64,000 bases of DNA from Delphinapterus leucas. Taxonomy: Eukaryota; Chordata; Mammalia; Artiodactyla; Monodontidae. The stretch covers positions 2,536,976-2,600,975 of the forward strand of contig NW_022098022.1 of the NCBI RefSeq assembly GCF_002288925.2. Direction: 5' to 3'. Below, piece by piece: positions 1 to 10,925 of this stretch. Below the pieces are notes generated by a model, which saw nothing but the letters and a program-made list of their open reading frames with translations, made no database searches and was not told the origin of the DNA. Position numbers and translations under genes: made by a program. How positions within the stretch are numbered: the first letter of the stretch is position 1; every line of letters begins with the position of its first letter.

Positions 1-553
1 CTTTTGCTTACCAGTTTGGCATCACAAACCTTTCAAAAACAGTACGCAATTTGCTTCTCAGTGTCATGTCAGTGTACACTGTATAGTTCAACAAGTCTCA
101 AGTTGAGAAGTAGTCTATCAATATGACTAAAACTGCTTGAACTGTTTCGTGTAACATCTGATATGCATATAAGCTCTACAGGCTCACCTGACTGCAGTGG
201 AGGCCTGTCACTCACCTCCTTTACAAACACGTTCCCTGATTATTTGGGAGGAAAAGCTTTCTAGGTGGCACAGCAGGTGATGGGAAAAGTGCAGTCACCT
301 CTCACATCTGTCAAGGAAATCGCTTCTCTTAATGAGTCAGACCAGGAGTGTGAGCGAGTTAGATGTGATCCTCATCCACGTGTGTAAAACCACAATCCAG
401 AACAACCGGCACCCCTCTCTCAAAACCAAATAAAACATCTAGACCATATTGATGACTATTTCACTACAGGAGTTTAAAAATGTACATAGCGCCTACCTAT
501 GATTTACCGTAGCTACCACATGCCCTTAGGCAATACCCTTTGGGAAGTAAAAA
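1..553. other. Unassigned AT-rich sequence
   Basis: No repeat family, coding frame or RNA gene is recognised here. The sequence has ordinary AT-rich composition with mixed short words and no long open frame outside the SINE that follows. Confidence 0.5.
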
Positions 554-561
554 ATATTAGA

Positions 562-780
562 GGGCTTCCCTGGTGGCGCAGTGGTTGGGGGTCCGCCTGC
601 CGATGCAGGGGACACGGGTTCGTGCCCTGGTCCGGGAAGATCCCACATGCCACGGAGCGGCTGGGCCCATGAGCCATGGCTGCTGAGCCTGCGCGTCCGG
701 AGCCTGTGCTCTGCAACGGGAGAGGCAACAACAGTGAGAGGCCCGTGTACCGCAAAAAAAAAAAAAATATATATATATAT
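562..780 (+). mobile_element. CHR SINE, short cetacean form
   Basis: This is a tRNA-derived SINE in sense orientation. It opens with GGGCTTCCCTGGTGGCGCAG, carries a pol III B-box-like GGTTCGTGCCC near 619, continues into the CG-rich CHR body, and ends in poly(A) that runs into a short (AT)n. The octamer ATATTAGA lies on both sides (554-561 and 779-786) and may be a short target-site duplication. SINEs of this kind are mobilised in trans by L1 machinery. Open frames across it are incidental. Confidence 0.95.
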
Positions 781-1002
781 ATTAGAAAGGTTTTATAAAA
801 TAAAGACATCTAAGATGGTATGCAAGTAATGGATAAGAGCCAAACCAAAAAACCCAACAACAACAATTAAGTTGAAAACAAATTTATATTCAGTCTGGCT
901 CTTAATGTAGATTTAAAATAGCTGACATTTCAATAGGTGAGAAGTGTTTTAATATAATTAAGAAAGATTTCAAATGTGTGTGATATACTTTATATAACAT
1001 TA

Positions 1003-1273
1003 TTTTATTTATTCATTTATTTTTTTGGCTGTGTTGGGTCTTTGTTTCTATGTGAGGGCTTTCTCTACTTGTGGCAAGCGGGAGCCACTCTTCATCGCGG
1101 TGCGGGGCCTCTCACTGCCACGGCCTCTCGTTGCGGAGCACAGGCTCCAGACGCTCAGGCTCAGTAGTTGTGGCTCACGGGCCCAGCCACTCCGCGGCAT
1201 GTGGGATCTTCCCAGACCAGGACTCGAACCCGTGTCCCCTGCATCGGCAGGCGGACTCCCAACCACTGCGCCA
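1003..1273 (-). mobile_element. CHR SINE, head-truncated
   Basis: This antisense CHR copy starts with the reverse-complemented tail (TTTATTTTTTTGGCTG), then the long-form 3' region and the CG-rich body. It stops at CCACTGCGCCA, so about 12 bp of the tRNA head (the CCAGGGAAGCCC expected here) are missing. The copy is more diverged than its neighbours and mixes long-form 3' sequence with short-form body. No clear target-site duplication was found. Confidence 0.9.
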
Positions 1274-1635
1274 AACAATGTTCATTTTCCAGATGTTACA
1301 AGATGACTATGTAACAGAAGAGTAACATTCATCAACATTGAAATGCTGAGTTTGAATATACTGCTACCAGACTTTGCAAAGTTTGTTTGTGTAACTGGAA
1401 AGGAAGAGTCTAATTGTTATCCTGTTTTGTGAGATGAAAATTTCCATGATATTTGGTCCATCTGAACGCACAGGTAATGACTCTGTATCACTTTAACATG
1501 ATCTCATACACCTTTCATACGTTCACTAACAGACGCATCTTTAATATCTACTTTTCGGAAGCTGTGCTTGTCTGGATTGTTTCCTGCAGTGATTTCTGTT
1601 TGTAAAGATGACTTAACAGCAGCACAACGAAAAAT
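1274..1635. other. Unassigned sequence
   Basis: Nothing recognisable was seen; AT-rich, with no usable open frame. Confidence 0.45.
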
Positions 1636-1800
1636 AATTCATTCAGCATTCATTCATCACCTATTTCTTGAGTATGTTCTTGGTAGCCAATGGTTAAATC
1701 AACAGTTAATACAGAGATGAAGCTGCACCAGCCTTCAAAAAGCTCACAGCTTTAAGCATAGATATAAAAGAAAACCAAGATTTGTACAACAGCATTCGAG
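1636..1800 (-). mobile_element. L2-like 3' end fragment
   Basis: The run ATTCATTCAGCATTCATTC, then a diverged 'caccta...ttgagta' stretch and 'acagagatgaag...agctcacagct', follows the reverse complement of the L2 LINE 3' end. Divergence is high and the edges are vague. An alternative is chance similarity to low-complexity ATTC repeats. Confidence 0.45.
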
Positions 1801-3825
1801 AACTATGCTACCAGCATACGGTAGGTCTAGGTGGTTCACTTAAAGGTTTTGGATGGATTAACAGGACAGAGTTAGAGGGGAGGTATCTGAGCTGATTGCT
1901 GAACAATACCAAGTTGGGTGGGCAAATGGTGGGGTATTCCTTGTACAAAGCATGGGACATGGGGGCAGACGGACATGTATGTTGAACCACAAATTCAGTA
2001 TGCCTGAACATTAGTGCCTATAGAAAACAGGTGGGGCGTGAAAACAGGGACCAGGGATTCACTATGACTTGGACAGCATGCTAAGGAATTTAAATTCTAT
2101 CCATAAAGCAAAGGCCAATTGCAAAAAGATGTTAAGTTGAGCAATAACATAATTTATTTTGTGTTACAGAACTATGTATCTGTCTCTAGTGGGAAGGATG
2201 GATTAGAGATCATCGCAATTAAAGACTGAGGGTTTTGTTAGGAGGATGGTGTAATACAAGAGAATTCATAACCACTAAAGTACATCAACAGGTGCTTAGG
2301 AGGTAGACTCAATTCTCAGCATGTGGTGACTGACATTTTGTTTCTCTGTTTTACTTATTTTTATTTTGGCAGGGAAGGAGAGAGAAAAAGTTTAAATATA
2401 AAGTTAATACATGCTTACTATAAAATAACCCAGGCAATTTAAAACTAGAAAAAGGGAATTAAAATTGACCACAATCTTAGTGTTATCATTTTTCTCTGCA
2501 CTTTCGTATTTTTCCTATTAATGCAACTTAGATTATGTTTTATATTGTATACATACTTCATTTTCATCCATTAAAATACTTAATTCAAAAACACTGGTGT
2601 AAGTTTATCATAGTGCCATATTATTAACTCTAATTTTGAACCTTGAAAGTCTTGAGTTTTTAAAATGTATCTGCTTCGCCTAACTTAGTATATACTTAGT
2701 ACTCTGCACTGCAGTTTGTCACGTCTGTTTCTACCTGATATTAAATGTTAAATCCAGCAGCAATTCAACTGCTTACAGGGATGGAGTCGTTTATATTATT
2801 ACTAGATAAACAAAGCTGAGCTAACTGGAAGTTCAAGTATTTTAAAAATGTATTCTAGTGTTCCAAACCCAATTTAAAGTTCTCAAGTTTCCTAATAACT
2901 CACTTATTAATGTTAATGAAATATGGGATTAAGATATATATTCGTGAAGAATATGCTTTAGATAATGGAAAATATTAATGGATTTATGGCAATGAATTGA
3001 TTTGTAAAGAGCTCATTCAAATTGGATTTAAACTGGCAAAATTGGACAATATGTCATAAATGGAAAATCAATTACGTAAGTAAGGTAAAAGGGGAAACCG
3101 ATACTTTAGAAAGATGAAGTTCAAGTTAACATGTAGCCAGGAAAGATGATGAAACAATGGACACCACAAATATGATTTCCTGATTTTATCCAAGATAAAG
3201 TATCTTCTAGAATAGGAGATGATCATGAAAATAGATTTCCTTAATGGGCTGACAAAAAAATCGCTTTGAGGCCATGAGTAGAGAAATGAAATTATAGTTT
3301 TTGTTTAAGTTTGAGATTAGACCTTTTGTTTCCTTCAATCAATAGAAACTATTCTGTTTTCTTGCTCTAATTCCACATTCATGAAATAATCTTTCTGGAC
3401 TAAAACCGATATTCTTAACTGGGTATATGTTTGTTCAATCAATTAATCAATGAGTATTTCTGGACCTAGAATTGACATATCAGAGCAAGAAAGAGAACAT
3501 GCTAGTTTGTGTTTTTTAAAATGTGCAATAAAAGATATAAATTCATGTGGAATACAACCATAGGCCTTTGAAAACTATGCCATAATAAAGAACATTTCAA
3601 ATTATGTATCTGTATACACACCTAAATACAGATACACACTTAAGGTATGCGTACAAACACATATCGGTCAAAAGAAAACAAGATCTTCTACAGTCTAAAA
3701 TTATATTGGCTTTCTGTTCATGCATGAGAATCATGTGAATTAGTGCAGTATGAGCTGACTTCTTATCGTCTGATCAACGCCGGACAAACTAGGAGATCAC
3801 AATTTAGTAGAAAGCAAATGTTTTT
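1801..3825. other. Unassigned AT-rich sequence
   Basis: About 2 kb without a recognised gene or repeat. The composition is AT-rich, with only short open frames and no CpG-rich patch. Confidence 0.45.
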
Positions 3826-6090
3826 TGCTCATTAATCTATCAATTTTAATTGAGCACCTTCTTTGTTTCAGCATATTCTAGGCTAGTATCATTGATAAAT
3901 CAGAAGTTTCTGTACATTTCTACCTTATTCTAGCAGGCAAGGAAGGCAATAGTAAACATATCCATTAAAAATGTATCAGATGGTTATAAATGGTATGCAA
4001 AGAACATAAAGGTTGCGAAGTATATGCCAGATGTGAGAGAAAGAGGCTCTTTGAAGTGTCCAGGAGGGACTCGGGTTAGGCAACATTTGAGCAGAAACAA
4101 AGGAAAGCAGGGGGTGATCTCTAAGGATATGTGAAGGAAGTGTAGGTGCTTCTAGCAAAAAGATCTGCAAAAGCAAATAACCTTGATGCAGGAGAAAGCT
4201 TGGCAGCTTCTACGAAGTGCAAGAGATTCAGTATCTGAGAGATGTTTGCAAGGGTGGGGAGGACAGGAGATGAGGTCAAGTGCATTGCAGGGGGTTGGGG
4301 TAGATTGTGGAGGGGCTTACAGGTAGAAGGAGAACACTTCTTCTTTGTCTGGGATTGTGTCTGTCTATGCATGTTGTCTGGGAGCAGTTATTAAAAGTGG
4401 CCCCTTCCACTATGGAGAAGGTCTTTGTTTGGGGATGGTAAATTAGATGGGCACCCTAATAGCAGCTCATTCTAATGATTCTAGCTTTTGCTGTTAGCGA
4501 AATGGGAAACCATTTGAAGATTTTTTTTTTAACCAGAGATGTGTCAATTTTTAAGTCAAATGTTAGCAGAATCACTGGCTGGTGACCTAAGCATACACTG
4601 TAGTGGCGCAAGGGGAAACAGATTAGTTCAAGGAGGGCACTGAAATAACCCAGGTACAATTTGTGTGGTGGGCTGACCACAAGATTTTTTTGTTGGATGC
4701 GCAGATGCAGTAGGATTCTGGATATAAATTCAAGTGAATACGAACACGATTTCTGGCTGGAATGGATGTGGGATACTAAAGGAGATGAGTCGAGGGTGAC
4801 TCCTAGGGTTTTGGCCTGAGGATGAAGTTGCCATTTATTACCATGGAAGAGGACTGGCACGGATCAGGTTCTGTGGAAAGTCAGGAATTTGGTTGAGGTG
4901 GGCAGTGCAGGTTGGAGATATAAACTTGGAAGATGTTATTTAAAGGCAAGAAGTTGGATGAGCTCACACAGGAGTTACCTAGGTGGTAATGAACAAGAGT
5001 TGCAAGAGAAATGCTCAGAAGTTAGGAGGATAAGAAGAGACTAGTAAACAAAACTGAAAATAGCCTGTGAGGCAAGAGGAGAAAGGAGGGCAATGGGATA
5101 CCAGGGGCCAAAAAACCTGTTTCAAGAAAGAAAAAGTGAGCAAAACGGCATATGAGATGGTGGGGGAAAATTACTCATGCAACTTAAAGTTGAGGTCATT
5201 GGTGACCTTAATACTAGTAATTTTGATGGCATTATTTCAAGAGCTATTTTAAAGGAGTGACACAGAGTACAGACAACTTTTTAAAGTAGTTCTCATGTCA
5301 TCTGGCAGCACAGCAATGAAGCAATATTCAGAAAGGGATATGGGACCAACACAAAGTTTATTTAAAATAAAGTTTCAGTTTTGCAAGCTGGTGGGAATGA
5401 GCCAGTAGAGAGAAGAATTAGCATAGAATTATGCTATAGAATTAGCATGCTATAGAAGGGAGGTAACTAGAGAGAAGTATCATTGGATGGAAGTACAGAT
5501 GAGATCTAATGGATGAAGGAAGGCAGGGCTCATCTACAGAACAAGAGGTAGAAAGAAACTGAAGGAAGTTAGGGTATGTAGTGCTGGAAAGACATAAAAG
5601 TTCTTCTCTCACTTACATGGGAACCAGTGTCATCAGTGGATAGTGAAGATGGGGAAAGATATGTTAGAGACAGATGTACAACGAAGAAGCTTTAAAGTAT
5701 TTAGGAGAGTGAGTGAAAGACACTAAGAAAACAGAAGATTGCCAAACAGAGATTTGGAGTCATTAGAGCCTAGATGTCAACATTTTAAAGGAAAAAAAAA
5801 AGATTTCTCTTCAGCTGCATGGGAACTGTCAGAAATTATAATCGTAGGATTTTACATGGCTATTCGAAGAAGACAGAAGGGCAAGAAAACTGGTGTAAAT
5901 AAAAACTCCAAAGGGCATAGTTGAAAGGGTTTTGCCCTCTTGGGAGGGAATGAAAGGTTAGATTAGGAAACAGGCAGAGCCCCATGACTCTGAATGTCAG
6001 GGAGATGAGACCCAGATGGGCGTAGGGCTTTTCTGGTGACTGATTTAGGCAGTGCCAAGCATGTGATAGCATTTGTTGTGGGATAATAAA
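3826..6090 (-). mobile_element. L2 LINE, long antisense fragment
   Basis: This is an ancient L2 retrotransposon in reverse orientation. The 3' end lies near 3,830 (antisense of the 'gcctagcacagtgcc' region, seen as TTGAGCACCTTCTTTG). The element then runs into antisense ORF sequence to at least 5,760, and probably to 6,090. Antisense L2 phrases are readable, for example GACTCCTAGGGTTTTGGCC at 4,799 and GAGGTCATTGGTGACCTTA at 5,192. At about 2.2 kb it is one of the longer old LINE remnants in the window. It is heavily diverged and non-functional. The 5' limit is the least certain. Confidence 0.75.
4000..5270 (-). pseudogene. Decayed L2 ORF2 (reverse transcriptase, C-terminal part)
   Basis: Minus-strand translation gives stretches resembling the L2 reverse transcriptase polyprotein. 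The 4456-4860 frame has QAKTLGVTLDSSP, like the conserved 'AKNLGVILDSSLS' segment that follows the RT fingers and palm. Frames at 4121-4372 and 3976-4176 have CSPSTCKPLHNLPQPPA and ASRLFAFADLF, matching the conserved C-terminal part. The frame breaks at least three times and has many stops, so it makes no protein. Identification is by remembered family features, not by search. Confidence 0.65.
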
Positions 6091-6318
6091 AGCTTCTGGT
6101 GGTGGGAGACCGATGCTAGGGAAGAGGTAAGAGCGGGGATCCTGCCGAAGCAGGAACAGCCCTGAGACTCTGTCATTACTACTCTATTTCACAGGGGGAG
6201 GTGGGGAGAGGGCGGTAGTTAAATGATAGATCCTTGGTCTTAAGGAGGGAAGCACGCCGGAAACACAGCGACAAAGAGTACCCATAGCAACGTGATTTGC
6301 TGCATTTCAGGATTCACA

Positions 6319-6393
6319 TTGGGTTGGCCAAAAAGTTCGCTCGGGGTTTTCAATGTTACAGAAATACCCGAACGAACTTTTTGGCCAAGCCAA
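6319..6393. mobile_element. Mariner-derived MITE hairpin
   Basis: A near-palindrome of about 75 bp has ends TTGGGTTGGCCAAAAAGTTC and GAACTTTTTGGCCAAGCCAA, which are inverted repeats of each other. This is the structure of short internally deleted Tc1/mariner derivatives known in cetartiodactyls and analogous to human MADE1. The 3' flank has the expected TA; the 5' flank reads CA, consistent with one substitution in the TA target duplication. It encodes nothing. Confidence 0.9.
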
Positions 6394-6891
6394 TACGATG
6401 GGAGAGTGTCTAGTCTAGAGGCTTTCAAACTGTTCTACAGAAGCTTCGAGAAAGGCAAAAGTTTCTCAGAGCCACCTTGGGGGGAGAACTTGAAGAAAAC
6501 CGTTCAGAACTCTGAGTTCCCCACATTCGCTCCAACCCGAGTAGTCTGACTATTCTTGTTGTGAAACAAACACGTGGAGATTATGTTTTCAAAATTCTGT
6601 CAAAACAAACCAAAAAACCTTGAAAATCATTGATCTGCTCCAAACCACAATTACAGTCTTGCTTGAGATTCTACTGCTAAAACATGTCTAAGGCTAGATT
6701 TAAACACAAAAATGTCTTCTTCCAAAGCTCATGTTATTTCCATTTTACTTGGCTTCTTTACAGCTTCAACTCCTACACTTACGTTCCACAGTTTCGCATT
6801 GGTTACACTTACTTTACATGACGAACATTAGGCCAAAAGTTAGAAATTACAAGTGTGTTCCTTAAGTTTGAGGTAGACTACTTACGTTTTT
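6394..6891. other. Unassigned sequence
   Basis: No repeat or gene was recognised between the mariner hairpin and the next SINE. An 85-codon plus-strand frame (6292-6549) simply crosses the hairpin. Confidence 0.45.
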
Positions 6892-6902
6892 AAAGAAATT
6901 AT

Positions 6903-7270
6903 TTTTTTAATTTATTTATTTATTTTTGGCTGGGTTGGGTCTTTGTTGCTGTGCACAGGCTTTCTCTAGTTATGGCGAGCGGGGGCTCCTCTTTGTTGCG
7001 GTGCACGGGCTTCTCACTGCAGTGGCTTCTCTTGTTGCGGAGCACGGGCTCTAGGCGCACGGGCTTCAGTAGTTGTGGCACGTGGGCTCAATAGTTGTGC
7101 CTCGCGGGCTCAATAGTTGTGCCTCGCGGGCTCTAGAGCGCAGGCTCAGTAGTTGTGGCACACGGGTTTAGTTGCTCCGTGGCATGTGGGATCTTCCCGG
7201 ATCAGGGCTTGAACCCGTGCCCCCTGCATTGGCAGGCGGATTCTTAACCACTGTGCCGCCAGGGAAGCCC
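6903..7270 (-). mobile_element. CHR SINE, long form
   Basis: A complete antisense long-form CHR SINE runs from the reverse-complemented tail (TTTATTTATTTATTTTTGGC) to the tRNA head (CCGCCAGGGAAGCCCC). Near-identical 12-mers flank it (AAAGAAATTATT at 6892 and AAATAAATTATT at 7272), a plausible target-site duplication. The internal unit GGGCTCAATAGTTGTGCCTC plus GC is repeated twice in tandem at 7084-7105 and 7106-7127. Confidence 0.95.
7084..7127. repeat. Perfect 22-bp tandem duplication inside SINE
   Basis: Two identical, adjacent 22-bp units lie in the body of the long CHR SINE. The CHR long form is built from related TAGTTGTGGC(T)CGCGGGCTC modules, so unequal exchange or slippage between modules explains it. 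Confidence 0.85.
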
Positions 7271-7828
7271 CAAATAAATTATTATTTAGGAGACAGAAAA
7301 TTCTTTTTCCTTAGGAAGTTTTCAGACTTTGTAAGTTTTATGTAAGTAACAGGAAATCACACTAAGAGTCCATAAGAAATTTAATACTGGACTCTAAGGA
7401 GTCTTGAGTCCTGGAGGAATCCCTCCCAATTCTTATGTGACAATCACATGAAAAAAAAAATCAGTAATAAAAGTTTCCCTTAGATCTAGACAATAAACAC
7501 CACTCTTGAGAATAGGACCTTATAGTAACTCAAGTCATAATGCCACAGAAGGTAACTAGATCAAAGAAACACCAGGACTGTTCTGAAAATACACTTAGTG
7601 AGTAATACCAATTCTCTCTAAGGTAACCACCTTCAGGATATCACAAATAAAGTCTGTAAAAGGAAATGGTAGCTTAACGAGTCACCAAGGGAGTATTTTT
7701 GGATTGAAGTACTAACATCACAGCAACTAGACATAGTATATATTTATATAAACACCTTGTCAAATTTAAGTGTATTTTTTCCCAGTAGACAAACTGGAAA
7801 CTACACTTCATTCCTGGTCAATTCTAAT
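7271..7828. other. Unassigned sequence
   Basis: AT-rich sequence with no recognised gene or repeat. Confidence 0.45.
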
Positions 7829-8143
7829 AAAGAAAGTAGAGTGGCATGGACTCACATATACTACCAAATGTAAAACAGATAGCTAGTGGGAAGCAGCGGC
7901 ATAGCACAGGGAGATCAGCTCGGGGCTTTGTGACCACCTAGAGGGGTGGGATAGGGAGGGTGGGAGGGAGACGCAAGAGGGAAGAGATATAAGGATATAT
8001 GTATAGCTGATTCACTTTGTTATAAAGCAGAAACTAATGCACCATTGTAAAGCAATTATACTCCAATAAAGATGTGAAAAAAAAATAAAATACATCCATT
8101 AAAGGAAGTTCTGCAACCTCAACAAGAAAAAAAAAAGAAAGTA
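7829..8143 (+). mobile_element. 5'-truncated L1 3' end with possible 3' transduction
   Basis: A 3' UTR tail of a cetartiodactyl L1 starts at 7839 (GAGTGGCATGGACTCACATA) and ends in CCAATAAAGATGTG followed by A9 at 8085. About 41 bp of non-L1 sequence follow (8086-8126), then a second A-run, then AAAGAAAGTA. The same 10-mer AAAGAAAGTA precedes the element at 7829-7838. The duplication enclosing both A-runs suggests that the insert carried downstream flank from its source (3' transduction). A simpler alternative is that the 10-mer match is coincidental in A-rich DNA. Confidence 0.8.
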
Positions 8144-8915
8144 ACTCAACAGATTCTAGAGTACTTGGGGGAAAACAGCTCTCTTAGCAATGGGTCTTAC
8201 AAAATAATGCTAGCATCCTAAGACAGAATTCAGTAGAAAATGAAATAAAAGTGTAACGAAAGATCAGTAGGGAATTAGTGCTAAAATCAGTAGGAAATCC
8301 ACAGTGCTCCAGACAATAGTTCAACCAGCTGACTACTGATAAACTGGGGCTGGGGAGAGGGAAGCCAAACACAGTGACTCAAAGCAGCGGGAGAATGCGG
8401 AGCATTGGCAGGAAAACAATGGAAGCTGCCAGGGGGTCCACTGGAAAGTTAACTGAAGCAACAAGCTGAGAACTCTACCTCAGACAGCAGACTGGGGAGA
8501 CAGGTGGCAAAGTGCAGCAGGAAGGAACTGAAATAACAAGAATGAAAAGAAAGCAGACCGTGCCATGGAGGAAAAAAAATCTCAACCTGAGCTGAGTCTT
8601 CAGTAATCCTTGGCCACCCAGGAGGGCTACAGATACAACTTTAACAGCTAGCCAACAATCAGAAAACAGACCATCACATGTTCAATGCAGTGGGAAATCA
8701 CACATTTGAATTACATGGGAAGATATGGGTCATCTTTTCCACTACATATTTATTTTAATGGAATTAAGTTTATTTAAATTGAATTTCTCATTAAAAACAA
8801 AACATCAACCAAAAAATCCAACGGGTTACTTTGAACTACTACAATTCAGAAAAACAATCAGTAATAATATAGCAGCCCATACAGTTAATAATAAATTATG
8901 GATACTGAAGTTCTG
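8144..8915. other. Unassigned sequence
   Basis: No gene or repeat recognised. The region is slightly richer in G and A than its neighbours around 8,340-8,600. Confidence 0.4.
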
Positions 8916-9078
8916 GACATGACACAGGGAACTATATTCAATATCCTGTAATAAACCACAACGGAAAAGAATATGAAAAAGACTGTATGTACAGGTATAA
9001 CTGAATCACTTTGCTGTACAGCAGAAACTAACCGAACACTGTAAATCAACTACACTTAAAAAAAAAAAAAAAAAAAAT
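8916..9078 (+). mobile_element. L1 3' end fragment
   Basis: The sequence contains GACACAGGGAACTATATTCA, then ATCACTTTGCTGTACAGCAG, AAACTAACCGAACACTGTAA and a poly(A) of about 20. These are characteristic 3' UTR phrases of the artiodactyl and cetacean L1 lineage. The element is strongly 5' truncated. No clear target-site duplication was found. Confidence 0.85.
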
Positions 9079-10279
9079 GAGCTTTTCTTCTCTCAGGTTC
9101 TTAGAAGCAGCCAACTGTATATACAAGTTGCTCTTTGCTCTACAGCCCCTCTGTGAAACATACAAGTATGTTAAACACAGGTGACATTAAGTTATGCTAG
9201 ATCAGACTCCAGGAAAAAAATCCTTTAAGAACCAATCCATTTTGGGGGATTTCCACTACACAGAAGTTTAACATTAGGCAGAGGTGGGCAGAAAGGAGTA
9301 TCTGAGCAAACTCAGCTCAGAAGATGCAGTCGTTCAGAAATGGAGGTTATTTGAAAGATAAGTAATCACAAAATACACTGAAAGATATGGGACCACATTT
9401 CCCTCTCAGTGTTGAATCTGTAAACTGATTTTTTTAGTGTTTTTAAGCGTTATTTTCTGAGCAGTAAACAGGAAACTCATGTTCGCACTGCTACAAAAGG
9501 TAATTAGAAAGGTATGCATAATTTCACTTCCTTGATAAGACAAGAAATGAGAGTATACAGAAAGATCCTGTTCCTTCATTAAAAAACCCACCTTTGCTTT
9601 AACTGATTTATCAAAAATTTAACAAGTTATCAAGTCACAGTGTATGTACTTTGTGATCAAAGAATTAAGGAAGAACAAAGTTCATTAGGCAAAGTTAATT
9701 AGACAAGAATGAACGGCATTTTGAGCTAGAGAAGAGAACTAACAATTTTTAAGACTGTGGTAGAATCGGCAATTAGATGTGAAAACTTAATTCATTCCTA
9801 AAAGAATATTCCTTTGATTAATATGAATTATTTAGTGTGGGTAAAATACTAAGAATTAAAGTACAAAGTAACTCAATGTCAGTTTACTAGAAGATTCTAA
9901 TACAGAATTCCTGATTTTACTGATTTTCAAGTGTCATAACACTGTTAACTGGTTTCATTTTTAGAAGACCCATAAAAATAATTTGAAAAAGATTAACAGT
10001 GTATGAAAGAACATCTTTTTCTTATAGAATATACTAAACCCCAGAATACAAGCATTTTGGAAGTTTGGTTCATATAATGAGAGATTGTGTTATTTATATA
10101 GAGTCTGATTCTTAATTTACTTGATTTGAATAGAGTTTTTAAAAAGACACAAGTCATACAAAAATGTGTACTGAAGATTAAAAGAATCATCTATTTTGAA
10201 TGATCCTATAAGGCGTTTATTAGAACTTGACTCTTCTGTTAGCTGACATTTCCTGCTGTAGTCATTAGGCTTTTTAGAA
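9079..10279. other. Unassigned AT-rich sequence
   Basis: No gene or repeat recognised; only short chance frames. Confidence 0.45.
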
Positions 10280-10412
10280 GATGACTTGCTCAACATTTAT
10301 TATTTGTCAAGAATTCTGATTATATATATATGATTGCATTCCTTCCTTATCGTAGGTATTATCTCCAATTTATAAATGAGGAAGAATTTGGGGATTAGAG
10401 ACTAAATGAATA
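10280..10412 (-). mobile_element. MIR fragment
   Basis: The stretch TATTATCTCCAATTTATAAA followed by TGAGGAAGAATTTGGGGATT matches the reverse complement of the MIR core and tail ('ttatccccattttacagatgaggaaactg'). It is strongly diverged and partial. Confidence 0.6.
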
Positions 10413-10764
10413 TACATGATAGTCATATTGGCAAGATAAAGTTAGATTTTTATCAGTGTACAGGCGGGAACTATGGCTCTCATAATGAGATATAAGAAGT
10501 TATTTTCAGACTGAACTAAAACTATTATCAGAAAGCGTCTTTTAAATACACTCTGGAAAGATCCTAGAGGGAAATCAGCATTTATTATGTGCACAGGGTG
10601 TGGTATTTGTGGAAAGCTTAAGTATATGTTAAATCTCCAGGTTTTATTCTTATCATCTTCTATTCAATTCTTGAAGCAGTGATAAATTAGCCTGCGAAGT
10701 TAGAAAACCAGCGAAGGGGAGAAAATGTCTCTGATAACCGTTAGCCCTGAAAAACAATGGAAGA
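10413..10764. other. Unassigned sequence
   Basis: Nothing recognised between two MIR fragments. Confidence 0.4.
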
Positions 10765-10925
10765 GACAGAGAGTTGGACCCTGTGTCAGAAGACCTGGGT
10801 TGGAATTCTAGCCTTTCCTTTTTAAGTCTGAGCAACCTATATAGCCTTCTTGAACTTCCTCCTCTGAAAAACAAGGATAACACCACTAAACTATCCACTT
10901 GACACAATTTCAAAAGGTTCAAATG
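10765..10925 (+). mobile_element. MIR fragment
   Basis: A sense MIR with AGAAGACCTGGGTTGGAATT (tRNA-related B-box part) followed by the core 'ctgagcaacctatatagcc', 'gaacttcctcctctgaaaa' and 'aaggataa'. The order and spacing match the MIR consensus from memory. It is ancient and inactive. Confidence 0.75.

Noticed and set aside
562..780. tRNA gene in the SINE head
   Set aside because: The tRNA-like head is followed by the CHR body and poly(A), and the cloverleaf is degenerate; the same sequence recurs twelve times in the window.
4456..4860. Minus-strand frame of 134 codons as a possible gene
   Set aside because: Its peptide matches remembered L2 ORF2 features and it lies inside the long L2 remnant.
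7084..7127. CRISPR-like or minisatellite array
   Set aside because: Only two adjacent units with no spacers, inside a eukaryotic SINE; slippage explains it.
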